NCBI GenBank assembly: GCA_016788865.1
Contig: JAEUSB010000095.1
Coordinates: 124,001-188,000 of the forward strand
Reading direction: 5' to 3'
DNA: 64,000 bases
DNA from: Leptospirales bacterium
GTDB lineage: Bacteria > Spirochaetota > Leptospiria > Leptospirales > Leptonemataceae
The notes under the pieces are model-generated. The model was not told the DNA's origin. It did no database searches and saw only the letters and a program-made list of their open reading frames with translations. Positions 7,125 through 15,574 of this stretch are shown here, piece by piece; within the stretch, counting starts at the first letter, position 1; the number at the start of each line of letters is the position of its first letter. The position numbers were made by a program, and so were the translations under genes.

Positions 7125-8882
7125 ATGAACGATACATCCGTCTCGCTACCGCACAGAAAGACACTCGGCCAATGGAAGGCAACCGCCATCTGTGGGAACG
7201 ATATAACCTCTTCCTGCTTGTATGTTTCCGCCCTCGCCATCGTTTACGCCGGTCAGTATGCCTGGATTGCGTTGCTCGTCGTTGCCGGCGTCTTATTTCT
7301 ATTTCGCAAGATCTACGGTGAGGTTGTTGGAGCATTGCCGCTTAACGGCGGCGCCTACAACGTTCTGCTCAATACCACCAGCAAGAGCAAGGCCTCTACC
7401 GCTGCAATTCTCACAGTGCTTTCATATATGGCCACAGCTGTGATCTCTGCATCTGAGGCCATGCACTATCTCAATGCCATCTTTGGGTCACTCCCTGTTA
7501 ATATCGCGACAATCTTGCTTCTCCTTGCCTTTCTGGGCATTTGTTTGCTGGGAATAAGTGAGTCTGCTTCTCTGGCCCTTGCAATATTCGCTCTTCACAT
7601 GATCACCATAGCGCTTCTCATCGGCTATGCGACGTTCTATTTCATCTCTATGGACGAGCCTGTCCTTTCGTTAAATTTTGCGCGTCCCGTTGAAGGTAGC
7701 CCTCTGCGAGCCCTTTTCTTTGGCTTTTGCGCTGCCATGCTGGGCATTTCTGGCTTTGAAAGTTCGTCAAACTTTGTTGAAGAACAAGCCCCCGGGGTCT
7801 TCCCTAAGACCCTCCGCAACATGTGGATTGCCGTTTCGGTGATAAATCCGGCGCTAACTTTCCTTGCGATCGCAGTGCTCCCGATAACTGGGATTCTCGA
7901 ACACAAGGAGGCTCTGCTGTCTCACATGGCCGAGCTGACCGGTGGGCGTTGGCTAGGTCTGCTGGTTTCTATCGATGCCTTCCTGGTGCTGAGTGGCGCG
8001 GTGCTTACCTCCTTTGTTGGGGTGACTGGTCTCGTAAAACGGATGGCGCTGGATCGCGTATTTCCTCAGTTCATGCTCCGTGAGAATAGTCGAGGAAGTG
8101 CCTACGTGATTCTCCTGGCCTTTGCAGGTCTTTCCATCTCTGTGCTGCTGATCACGGAAGGTCAGCTGGAGCAATTGGCCGGGGTGTACGCGCTTTCTTT
8201 CCTGGCGGTTATGTGCTATTTCGCGTACGGCAACCTTCTTTTTAAGATCAAGCGGGCGCGCCTGCCGCGACCAGAATACGCCAGTCCGTCCAATGTGATC
8301 CTGGCGCTCGCGCTAACCCTCCTGGCGCTCTATGGCAATGTCCGTCTGCATCCCGAATACCTATTGGTGTTTCTGCAATACTTTGTGCCCGGTATGATTT
8401 TTATGTACCTTATGTTGAATCGTGTGCGGGTGGCTCGACTCGCTCTGACCGTCATGAAAAGTCTGCTCAATCTCGTACGCGGTGTGATGCTCCGCGGTCA
8501 ACGCGCCATTTCGCAAATCCTATCGCTCATGCACCGGCAAAAGTTTGTATTCTTCTCCCGTGCGGACGATATTTCAATTCTAAACGCTGTGATGATCTAT
8601 GTCAGCGAGAATGAAATTACCAGACATTTGAAAATAGTCACGTTTCTCGAAGAGGGTGAGTCAATTTCACCCGAGCACATGCGTGACATCGAAGTCCTCG
8701 ATCGCGCCTACCCGGAGATTGACATTGAGGTTGTAACGAGAACCGGCCACTTTGGCCCGGAGGCAGTTGACAGGCTTAGTCGTGAATGGCGAATTCCCAA
8801 AAACTTTATGTTTATTGGATCTCCAGGTGATCGATTTCCGTACCGGATTGCTGAATTGGGTGGAGTCAGGCTCATCCTTTAA
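7125..8882 (+). CDS. APC-superfamily amino-acid permease with C-terminal soluble domain
   Basis: A 585-aa protein. Residues about 25-450 contain some 12 hydrophobic helices in the APC arrangement, starting with GNDITSSCLYVSALAIVYAG, where family members carry the unwound substrate-binding helix 1. The conserved ISGFESSSNFVEEQAPG motif (near residue 210) is typical of amino-acid permeases. Residues about 465-585 form a soluble alpha/beta domain (FVFFSRADDISILNAVM ... NFMFIGSPGDRF) reminiscent of USP-like tails. Secondary uptake of an amino acid or amine by ion or proton symport is inferred; the substrate cannot be read. It is divergent from the beta-propeller gene and opens a long plus-strand block. 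Confidence 0.85.
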   Translation: MNDTSVSLPHRKTLGQWKATAICGNDITSSCLYVSALAIVYAGQYAWIALLVVAGVLFLFRKIYGEVVGALPLNGGAYNVLLNTTSKSKASTAAILTVLSYMATAVISASEAMHYLNAIFGSLPVNIATILLLLAFLGICLLGISESASLALAIFALHMITIALLIGYATFYFISMDEPVLSLNFARPVEGSPLRALFFGFCAAMLGISGFESSSNFVEEQAPGVFPKTLRNMWIAVSVINPALTFLAIAVLPITGILEHKEALLSHMAELTGGRWLGLLVSIDAFLVLSGAVLTSFVGVTGLVKRMALDRVFPQFMLRENSRGSAYVILLAFAGLSISVLLITEGQLEQLAGVYALSFLAVMCYFAYGNLLFKIKRARLPRPEYASPSNVILALALTLLALYGNVRLHPEYLLVFLQYFVPGMIFMYLMLNRVRVARLALTVMKSLLNLVRGVMLRGQRAISQILSLMHRQKFVFFSRADDISILNAVMIYVSENEITRHLKIVTFLEEGESISPEHMRDIEVLDRAYPEIDIEVVTRTGHFGPEAVDRLSREWRIPKNFMFIGSPGDRFPYRIAELGGVRLIL

Positions 8883-9204
8883 CTGGCTCCTGGCAGGGCC
8901 GGGGAATGAATTGTAGAATATTCAGGAGGACGTTAGGCGCTCTGTAAGATTCAAAGTAAGTGTTTTTGAAATTGTCGTCGGATTTGTGCCATCTGAAAGC
9001 AACCCATTGTTTGTTGATCCTTCTTCGGAGTCTGGAAAGAGTCGTACCTGCTCTCTTGCTTTGTCTCTCAAAAAAAACGCAAAAGAAAACGCGAGAGATT
9101 GGCGATTCGTGGCGTTTCTGCAGCCTTCGCGCGGACGCAGCGAGAATTTGGTTGCGGTTTGAATACATCTCCGTCAGTTTGAGTATGTGATTTACAGAAG
9201 AAAG
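8883..9204. other. Gene-free spacer upstream of the binding-protein operon
   Basis: This 322-base gap has no credible ORF, tRNA or strong terminator. A run of A at about 9071 and short AT-rich segments are present. TTGAAT at about 9158 with AGTATG 17 bases downstream is a possible weak promoter for the operon starting at 9205. Nothing else is recognised. Confidence 0.4.
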
Positions 9205-10086
9205 ATGGCTTCACGGGTTCGGACGGTCGTAGTTTTGATCTGCATCGCAAGTGCATTGTTTACGTCTGTTCAGGCGGATGAATCGTCGACGAGTCGACTC
9301 ACTCTCTTCCCGGGCAAAAGTGCAGCGATTGCGCGCATACTCGAGAAGAAAAAGATTCGGATTGGCATGCAGAAAGACTATCATCCATTTCATTTCGCAA
9401 ATCCGGCCCCGGACAGGCCGGGGATCGATGTCGAGATTGTTCAGTCATTGGCTCGTGAGCTGAACGTTGAGACTGAAATCACATATGGCGATATCCCGGA
9501 GCTTATGCGGATGATCCAGCGAAATGAGCTTGATATGGCGCTTGGTGGCATCTCCGCGTCGCTCCCGCGCGCAAAGTATGTGGCATTTACGGATCCGTAT
9601 TTGATTTCCAGCATGGCAGCTCTTGTGGCCATCAAGAGCACCACTTCTGAGTCTCAATCGCTTGACTTTCGCAGGCAGAAACTGCGCGGCCTGAGCGACC
9701 TTCAAAATCTCCCCGGTTTACTGCTGGGTGTTCGTGAAAACACAACGACGGAGGAGGTCTTGCGCGGTTCGCGTTTCAGCCAGTTTCGGGTTAAGACCTA
9801 TCTCACACATGAGGCCTTGATGAATGGATTGATGAGCGGTGAGATCGATGCAATGGTTGGTGATCAGATTCACATTGCGTATCTGATCGCCCAGCGCCCT
9901 GATTTACTCAACAAATTCCTTCCGCTACTGAAGCCTTATGGTCAAGACCATTTGTGTATAATGTTTGCTCAGGGCGATGCGGAATTTGCCAATTACTTGA
10001 ATTTCTTTATTAAAGAGATGACAAGAAGTGGCGCTCTCGATGCGATTCGACAGAAATACGCAGGATCTGATGGAGTTCAATCATAG
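9205..10086 (+). CDS. Periplasmic solute-binding protein, family 3
   Basis: Translation from ATG 9205, behind AGAAGAAAG, gives 293 aa. A GTG at 9187 is in frame but lacks a ribosome site. A cleavable signal peptide ends near SVQA-DESS. The two-lobe SBP_bac_3 fold follows: RIGMQKDYHPFHFANP, GIDVEIVQSLARELNVE, ELDMALGGISASLPRAKYVAFTDPY and GEIDAMVGDQIHIAYLI. These bind polar amino acids or related small molecules. There is no ABC permease or ATPase next to it. Instead the next gene, three bases on, is an outer-membrane barrel and then MscS, so it may serve as a sensor or scavenger in the periplasm rather than as a classical ABC partner. Confidence 0.88.
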   Translation: MASRVRTVVVLICIASALFTSVQADESSTSRLTLFPGKSAAIARILEKKKIRIGMQKDYHPFHFANPAPDRPGIDVEIVQSLARELNVETEITYGDIPELMRMIQRNELDMALGGISASLPRAKYVAFTDPYLISSMAALVAIKSTTSESQSLDFRRQKLRGLSDLQNLPGLLLGVRENTTTEEVLRGSRFSQFRVKTYLTHEALMNGLMSGEIDAMVGDQIHIAYLIAQRPDLLNKFLPLLKPYGQDHLCIMFAQGDAEFANYLNFFIKEMTRSGALDAIRQKYAGSDGVQS

Positions 10087-10088
10087 GG

Positions 10089-11645
10089 TTGCCGCACGGG
10101 TTTCGCCTGGCATTTGCTGCGGGACTCTTCCTGCCACTGTCCATCTTTGCTGTTCCAGAAGGAAATGATTCTCTTCAATCGCGTCTAGACGTGGACGGCG
10201 ATGTGCTTCTCCGAGCGGTTACTCTCGGGCGAGACCTTCCCATACCCGTCCCCCCCACGACATTGGCACAAAGTAAAGTGCCCACGGACTACGCCGGTTA
10301 CTATAGATGTTTGCTCATTCCGCAGCTTTGTAATCAGACCCCAACACGCGAACAGCAGGACTATCTTGCATTTCGTCTGCGCGTAAACCTGGGGTTTCGC
10401 CTTTCAGATTATCTGGATATCATTTATGGAGCGGAGGTGGGTGACCTGACATTTGGCCGCGATGCGAGAACAAGCGGTCCGGATAGTGGCGGCCGAGGCC
10501 AGAGCGCCACGAACATCGAGACAAGCCAGGCGTTCTTACGTCTTCACGATACCGCGAAGGAACGAGTGCTCGATATGGGAGTCTTCTCCTATAGCACGCC
10601 GGATGGATTGGTCCTCGCCCGCGCCGGAGGTGGCCTTCACTACAAATCAAGCATTCGTCTTGTCGATTCAACTTTGAATCTCGTATACTTTCGATCGGTC
10701 GACAACTCGCGGATTGACGGCGATTCCAACGGATTTTCGGATTCCAATTTCTCAAACATTCATCAAGGGGTCCTGGATTGGAAATGGAGTCCGTTGCAAG
10801 CCATCCAACCTCAGCTGTATGCTGTCTATCGCGCGGATAACGATGCGTCTGCGACCGATGATACGCAGCCTGGAGTGGAAGAAACGGAGCGAACATACTG
10901 GGTTGGATTGTTTGTGCCAATCCGCTACCACTCGTTTGAAGCGAAAATTCATGGTATTGGAAACTGGGGAGTTTTTGAAAGGCCGTTGAGTAAGGACCCC
11001 GTTCTCTCGCGCGTGGCGGCCGACACGTCTGATCCGCTGAATCCTTTCTGGAAAGAAGCACTGAAACCGCCCATACGAAAGCAATACCATACCAATGCAG
11101 GTGCCTGGCAGGTAGAGGCAGGATACTGGTTAATCGATGAAGTGAAGCTAAGTGTTCTCCACACCGGGGCATCCGGTATGCCTCAGGGCGCCATTGAGCC
11201 TGACGGTTCCTCACCAGTTTATAGACCGGACCAATTTCGTCAGGCGGGCGGTTCTTACCAATTAACAAACATTGCTGTGGATGATTCCGGAGGGTATTCG
11301 ATCTTCTCTGGTGGTCGCCTAACGGGCCTGAAGATCGGCGGAGCTAAGGTTCTCTGGCAGATGACGCCCCGAGCGCAACTCAACCTTGGTTACTTTAAAA
11401 TTCAATCGTATCGCCCAATTCAAAATCGATTTAACAAGAATTATGGAATGCTTGAGAACAAAAATGTGTCCTCATTGCTGGGCGAGGAGTGGGATTTGAA
11501 CATAAAGTACAACATCTTTGAGGACTTAAAGCTGACGGCTAACCTTGGTTACTTTAACGCGGCCGCCGCGTACAAGTCACTGGTGGATGCCAGATACGGA
11601 GATTATATCTACGAAGCTCAAATTGGACTAACTGCAGAATTTTGA
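10089..11645 (+). CDS. Outer-membrane beta-barrel protein (porin-like)
   Basis: 518 aa from a TTG start with GGAG about 13 bases upstream, only two bases after the preceding stop. A signal peptide (FRLAFAAGLFLPLSIFA-VPEG) is followed by many alternating amphipathic strands with aromatic girdles (LDIIYGAEVGDLTFGRD, IQPQLYAVYRADND, AQLNLGYFKIQSYRP). The C-terminus ends IGLTAEF with the terminal Phe needed by the BAM complex. It resembles large exporters/porins of the alginate-export type in overall build, but no family motif is certain. The operon-like spacing with the binding protein and MscS suggests passage of the same small solutes through the outer membrane. Confidence 0.8.
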   Translation: MPHGFRLAFAAGLFLPLSIFAVPEGNDSLQSRLDVDGDVLLRAVTLGRDLPIPVPPTTLAQSKVPTDYAGYYRCLLIPQLCNQTPTREQQDYLAFRLRVNLGFRLSDYLDIIYGAEVGDLTFGRDARTSGPDSGGRGQSATNIETSQAFLRLHDTAKERVLDMGVFSYSTPDGLVLARAGGGLHYKSSIRLVDSTLNLVYFRSVDNSRIDGDSNGFSDSNFSNIHQGVLDWKWSPLQAIQPQLYAVYRADNDASATDDTQPGVEETERTYWVGLFVPIRYHSFEAKIHGIGNWGVFERPLSKDPVLSRVAADTSDPLNPFWKEALKPPIRKQYHTNAGAWQVEAGYWLIDEVKLSVLHTGASGMPQGAIEPDGSSPVYRPDQFRQAGGSYQLTNIAVDDSGGYSIFSGGRLTGLKIGGAKVLWQMTPRAQLNLGYFKIQSYRPIQNRFNKNYGMLENKNVSSLLGEEWDLNIKYNIFEDLKLTANLGYFNAAAAYKSLVDARYGDYIYEAQIGLTAEF

Positions 11646-11654
11646 GGGACGGCA

Positions 11655-12698
11655 ATGCTTGAAAACATCTCGAACATAGATCATCTGATTCCCAAGGCTA
11701 CACTGGTAGTCAGCATCGTTGTCCTTGGTCTCATCCCGGGACTTCTTTTCATGCCGCGAATTCTCCGCACAATACTGGGATCTCGAATCACTTCGGGACC
11801 AGTAATCAGTGCATCGCGGACCCTCATTGTTATTCCAATTGCACTATTGTTCTGTCATATTGCGATTAACGCCTGGCCACTCGGCAAGGAGCTGAGGCTA
11901 GACCTCACCGTTTACCTGCGTGTCTTTGCGATCCTGGCGATGGGATTTGCCTTCATGCGCCTTGGATCTGCATTGTTTAACGCCTACACACTGAATAACG
12001 AGGGTACACCGGGATCCGCCTCAATCCTGCTCAATCTGTTCAGGGTCGGGGTTTGCTTAATTGCCGGTATGATTGCGCTTGAAGCAGTTGGAATTTCTGT
12101 TACTCCCGCGCTGACTGCGCTCGGGGTTGGCGGACTTGCTGTTGCCCTGGGGTTTCAAGAAACACTGTCCAATCTGTTTGGCGGACTCGCGATTTTGATG
12201 GGGCGCAAGATCTCGGTCGGAGATTTTATAGAACTTGAGCCAGGCTTTGACGGCAGAGTTGAGGATATCGGTTGGCGCACAACGTCGATTAGAAGGCTCG
12301 ATGGCAACGTTGTGGTTATTCCGAATGCCACTATGGCGAAGAGTACCATTCTGAATTTTGACGTAGGCAATGCGGAAACGGCCATCCTGCTCCAGGTAGG
12401 AGTGGCGTATAACAGCGATTTGGCGCTTGTTGAACGGGTCACAATTGAAGAAGCGCGCCTTGCCATGGAAGGAATGTATGGGAAGAACTGTTTTCCGGAG
12501 TTCGAACCTCTCGTTCGATTTCACACTTTTGGCGATTCAAGTATCAACTTCACGGTTGTTATGCGAGCGCGACATACCACCGATCAGCATCTGCTCAAGC
12601 ACGAGTTCATAAAGGCGCTCACGGCTAGATACCGGCAAGAGCGGATTGAGATTCCGTTTCCAATTCGAACCCTTGCGCGTATGCAGAGGTCCTCATGA
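11655..12698 (+). CDS. Small-conductance mechanosensitive channel (MscS family)
   Basis: 347 aa, ATG behind GAGGGACGG, nine bases after the barrel gene. Four hydrophobic segments are followed by the MscS pore/beta-domain signature GLAVALGFQETLSNLFGGLAILMGRKISVGDFIEL (in pieces, near residues 160-195) and the beta domain VEDIGWRTTSIRRLDGNVVVIPN. The C-terminal alpha/beta vestibule is present. The channel opens under membrane tension to release solutes on osmotic downshift. Its position directly behind a solute-binding protein and an outer-membrane barrel, and upstream of trehalose genes, fits an osmotic-response role. Confidence 0.93.
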   Translation: MLENISNIDHLIPKATLVVSIVVLGLIPGLLFMPRILRTILGSRITSGPVISASRTLIVIPIALLFCHIAINAWPLGKELRLDLTVYLRVFAILAMGFAFMRLGSALFNAYTLNNEGTPGSASILLNLFRVGVCLIAGMIALEAVGISVTPALTALGVGGLAVALGFQETLSNLFGGLAILMGRKISVGDFIELEPGFDGRVEDIGWRTTSIRRLDGNVVVIPNATMAKSTILNFDVGNAETAILLQVGVAYNSDLALVERVTIEEARLAMEGMYGKNCFPEFEPLVRFHTFGDSSINFTVVMRARHTTDQHLLKHEFIKALTARYRQERIEIPFPIRTLARMQRSS

Positions 12699-12770
12699 AT
12701 AAGGCCCGCCGAAATCCATGCTCGACCAGTTTCGGTCTTGCCAGTGGCCAACAACAGTTCCGGATGAGTT

Positions 12771-14084
12771 ATGGCTCGCCGGAAACAGGAACCCCCGTCC
12801 CCGATCGTAACCCCGGCAAGTCAGACCCGGAGCATGAATTGGATTCCTGCTCGGATTCGCACGTATCTTGATCTGTCGCGCGGCCAGGCCACGCCGGAGC
12901 AAGTGATTGAGGACATTCGAAGTAGCGCAGAGCTAAATGCTGGAAATATCTGGGTCCTGCTGCTTGCAATCCTCGTAGCTTCCGTTGGCCTGAACATCAA
13001 TGCAACGGCTGTGATCATTGGGGCCATGCTGATTTCTCCACTGATGGGGCCCATTATGGCCATAGGTCTTGGCGCTGGAATTAACGATTTTGAGCTAATG
13101 CGCCGTTCCGCAACTAACCTTGGATTTGCGGCACTTGCGTCGATACTTGTCTCTGCCCTGTACTTTACACTATCTCCTCTACAAGTAGAGGGCAATGAGC
13201 TGTTGGCCAGAGCCAGTCCAACTGCATGGGACGTCCTTGTTGCAATCTTTGGAGGGCTTGCCGGAGTTATCGGGGCTACGCGAAGCGATAAGAGCAACGT
13301 GGTTCCAGGTGTTGCAATTGCTACTGCCTTGATGCCACCACTCTGCACGGCCGGGTACGGTCTGGCCACGGGAAATCTGAAGTTCTTTGGAGGTGCCCTC
13401 TACCTATTCTACGTCAATTCAATCTGCATCGGCGTGGGCACACTCATTGTGTGCCGCGTTCTCAGATATCCAAGGGTAACATATATCGATCCGCTCCGCC
13501 GCCGGCGAGTGCGCAGAACTATTGCGGCTATCGTCATAGTATCCGTTCTCCCCAGCGGCTACTTTGCTTACAAGTTGGTCCAGAAGACAATCTTTGAGAA
13601 GAATGCAACAATCTTCATCAAAAGAGAGATTGGTTCCGGTGAAACTGAAATCCTCAATCGATCCATCTCGTACGAAAATGCGTCTATAGATGTTGTCACA
13701 ATGGGACGTCCACTGAGTCCTGACGAGTTGAAACGACTGTCCCAGCGACTGGTAGATTACGGCCTCGAAAACGCCAGACTGGGAGTAAGAAGCAGTTTGG
13801 ATTTCGATGCTCCCTATGCGGCTGCAAAAGGGCCCACAGAAGAAGAAAAGCGGGCCCGAGAAGAGGCGACATTGAAGCAGTTGTTGGCCGAGATGAAAGT
13901 GCTATTCCCGGCGGTCAAGGGCGTTGCCGTAAGTACCGCCCCTTTTGTTCATCATGAAGGTGTGATTGATCGCTTAACGTTAGTTTACGTGAATGCAGAC
14001 CGCATAAACTATCCTGACGGACAGAAGCTCAAGAAATGGTTGGAGTCAAGAACTGGCAGTAGTGTACGTGTTTTAATCGAATAG
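12771..14084 (+). CDS. DUF389 multi-pass membrane protein
   Basis: 437 aa. A short cytosolic head leads to about six transmembrane segments with the DUF389/TIGR00341 hallmark: INATAVIIGAMLISPLMGPI near residues 80-100, ATRSDKSNVVPGVAIATALMPPL and NLKFFGGALYLFYVNSICI. A soluble C-terminal domain follows (about residues 260-437). Function is unproven; the family has been linked to ion or acid stress. The start ATG 12771 has GAGTT upstream, and the gene follows MscS by 72 bases, so it may belong to the same transcript. Identification of the family is firm; the role is not. Confidence 0.88.
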   Translation: MARRKQEPPSPIVTPASQTRSMNWIPARIRTYLDLSRGQATPEQVIEDIRSSAELNAGNIWVLLLAILVASVGLNINATAVIIGAMLISPLMGPIMAIGLGAGINDFELMRRSATNLGFAALASILVSALYFTLSPLQVEGNELLARASPTAWDVLVAIFGGLAGVIGATRSDKSNVVPGVAIATALMPPLCTAGYGLATGNLKFFGGALYLFYVNSICIGVGTLIVCRVLRYPRVTYIDPLRRRRVRRTIAAIVIVSVLPSGYFAYKLVQKTIFEKNATIFIKREIGSGETEILNRSISYENASIDVVTMGRPLSPDELKRLSQRLVDYGLENARLGVRSSLDFDAPYAAAKGPTEEEKRAREEATLKQLLAEMKVLFPAVKGVAVSTAPFVHHEGVIDRLTLVYVNADRINYPDGQKLKKWLESRTGSSVRVLIE

Positions 14085-14178
14085 CCTAAGAATTTGTCAC
14101 CAAACGGCCGTTTTGCGGTGCAAACGTTTTTTTCTCATTTCCCCTTGCGCCATCTCGCCATTACGCGTATCATGTTAT

Positions 14179-15180
14179 ATGCGCGAATCCTGGATTTCAT
14201 GGCTGGTTAGATCTCGCATTTCAGCCACAATGTTGTTTGTTGGATGTGTACTGGGCGAGGGATTGATCGCTTATGCTCACACGCAGCTTCCGTACTACGC
14301 AAATCTGGTATTGTTATATTTATTTCCAATTATCATGGTGACCTGGCTCATTGGTCGCCCTGCGGGCCTCGGCCTGGCTTTCCTTTCCTCAAGCTTCTGG
14401 CTCCTGGCGCAAACCATGAATCGTCCCGAAGAAGTAGACCTGGTTGTCCACTTCTGGAATGCTTTTGTGAGAGTTCTGATATTTTTTGGGCTCGTCCTTC
14501 TTGTTCACTGGATGCGACAGACGATTGCCCACAACGAAGGGATCGCAGCGCGCTTGCAGGCTCGACGTTCCTTCCTGGCTTCGGTTTCGCATGAAATGCG
14601 CGACCCCATGCAGCGCATTCTAACGGGGTTGGACATCATGGAAAACTTCCAGCCGGGAAATGTTCTGGACCGAATTCGCGAGGCAACCTGGGACCTTCAG
14701 GAGCTCGTCGATGGTGTGCTCGAGCTCGCTCGTATGGAGGGTGCACAGACAACGTTTCGAGCGGACTTCAATCCAGTGGTTGTCGTCCGAGAGGTTTTGA
14801 ATCACCTGCAGTCAATGGCGACGCAACGCTCCCAGGTCTTTTCCCTGGAAATCGATCCGGCAGTCCCGAGTCTTGTTCGGGCAGATCAGAATTGCTTGAG
14901 ATATACAACCACAAGGTTGCTGCGCGCGTCATCGCAGTTTTCGGGAACCGGTGCAATCGTGGTGGGCCTTAAGTTTTCTGCTGCGGACGGCATGTTCGTA
15001 GTGAGCATTCAGGATTTTGCCCGTGAGTCAGGCAGCAATAACTCGGACCGATCAAGGGATGGATTGGGGCTGCATGTTGCCAGAGAAATGGCCCGACTGA
15101 ATGGCGGAAAGGTTTGGAGAGGAGAAAGTCAGGGTTCCGAGAGTATTCACTTTTTTTCAATGCCCGTAGAGGTTTTGTGA
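14179..15180 (+). CDS. Membrane histidine kinase homologue with degenerate ATPase domain
   Basis: 333 aa from ATG 14179 (a TTG at 14113 would add 22 residues). Three or four membrane helices (residues 15-112) lead to a dimerisation domain with His 138 in SVSHEMRDPMQRIL. The HATPase region is abnormal. The N-box Asn pair is replaced by Arg and Ala in TTRLLRASSQF (about residues 244-254), and the G1 DxGxG is QDFARESG (residues 278-285). G2 GLGLHV and the final beta strands persist. Family knowledge says the N-box Asn binds Mg-ATP, so this is probably a pseudokinase or a phosphatase/sensor module. It is followed immediately by a degenerate receiver. Confidence 0.82.
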   Translation: MRESWISWLVRSRISATMLFVGCVLGEGLIAYAHTQLPYYANLVLLYLFPIIMVTWLIGRPAGLGLAFLSSSFWLLAQTMNRPEEVDLVVHFWNAFVRVLIFFGLVLLVHWMRQTIAHNEGIAARLQARRSFLASVSHEMRDPMQRILTGLDIMENFQPGNVLDRIREATWDLQELVDGVLELARMEGAQTTFRADFNPVVVVREVLNHLQSMATQRSQVFSLEIDPAVPSLVRADQNCLRYTTTRLLRASSQFSGTGAIVVGLKFSAADGMFVVSIQDFARESGSNNSDRSRDGLGLHVAREMARLNGGKVWRGESQGSESIHFFSMPVEVL

Positions 15181-15549
15181 GTGGTGCGAGTCCTGCTCGT
15201 GAATGGGGATTTTGATGAGGCTGCCCTCGTCGCCGAAGCGTTGGCCTTGCGTGGATTTGAAGTCGTAATTGCGCATAACGCCCTGGAAGCTCGGGTGCTA
15301 TTGCGCAAGCAGTCACTGGATCTTGCTATTCTCAATCTATATTTACCGGACCTGGATGCCTTTTCTTTAATTGAGATTGCTGGCGAACTAATGCAGGGCA
15401 TTCCCTCGATCTTAACCACGGCGCATCCCGATGCGAATACGGTTTTGCGGGCGGCCTCGGCTGGATTTAAGGCCGTCATTGCAAAGCCATTTTCGATGGA
15501 AACGCTGCTGGAACGAGTCAGCCAGATTGTTGCCGGGGAGAAATCTTGA
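15181..15549 (+). CDS. Degenerate (pseudo-) receiver domain protein
   Basis: A stand-alone CheY-like domain of 122 aa starting GTG directly after the kinase stop. The fold signature is clear: RVLLVNGDFDE, a long helix, LAILNLYLPDLDAF, SILTTAHPD and AVIAKPF (Lys 102). The phosphoacceptor Asp is Asn 52, and the acidic pair that binds Mg is reduced to NGD (residues 8-10). Such receivers cannot be phosphorylated normally and often act as constitutive or ligand-responsive adaptors. Coupling to the degenerate kinase and to the trehalose genes 26 bases downstream suggests a shared regulatory task; this is inference. Confidence 0.85.
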   Translation: MVRVLLVNGDFDEAALVAEALALRGFEVVIAHNALEARVLLRKQSLDLAILNLYLPDLDAFSLIEIAGELMQGIPSILTTAHPDANTVLRAASAGFKAVIAKPFSMETLLERVSQIVAGEKS

Positions 15550-15574
15550 AAAAATTGTTTGGTGGAGGTTACAT

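Noticed and set aside
10420-11268. 282-codon minus-strand frame inside the outer-membrane barrel gene
   Set aside because: Arg/Pro/Ser-rich translation without domain pattern; antisense shadow.
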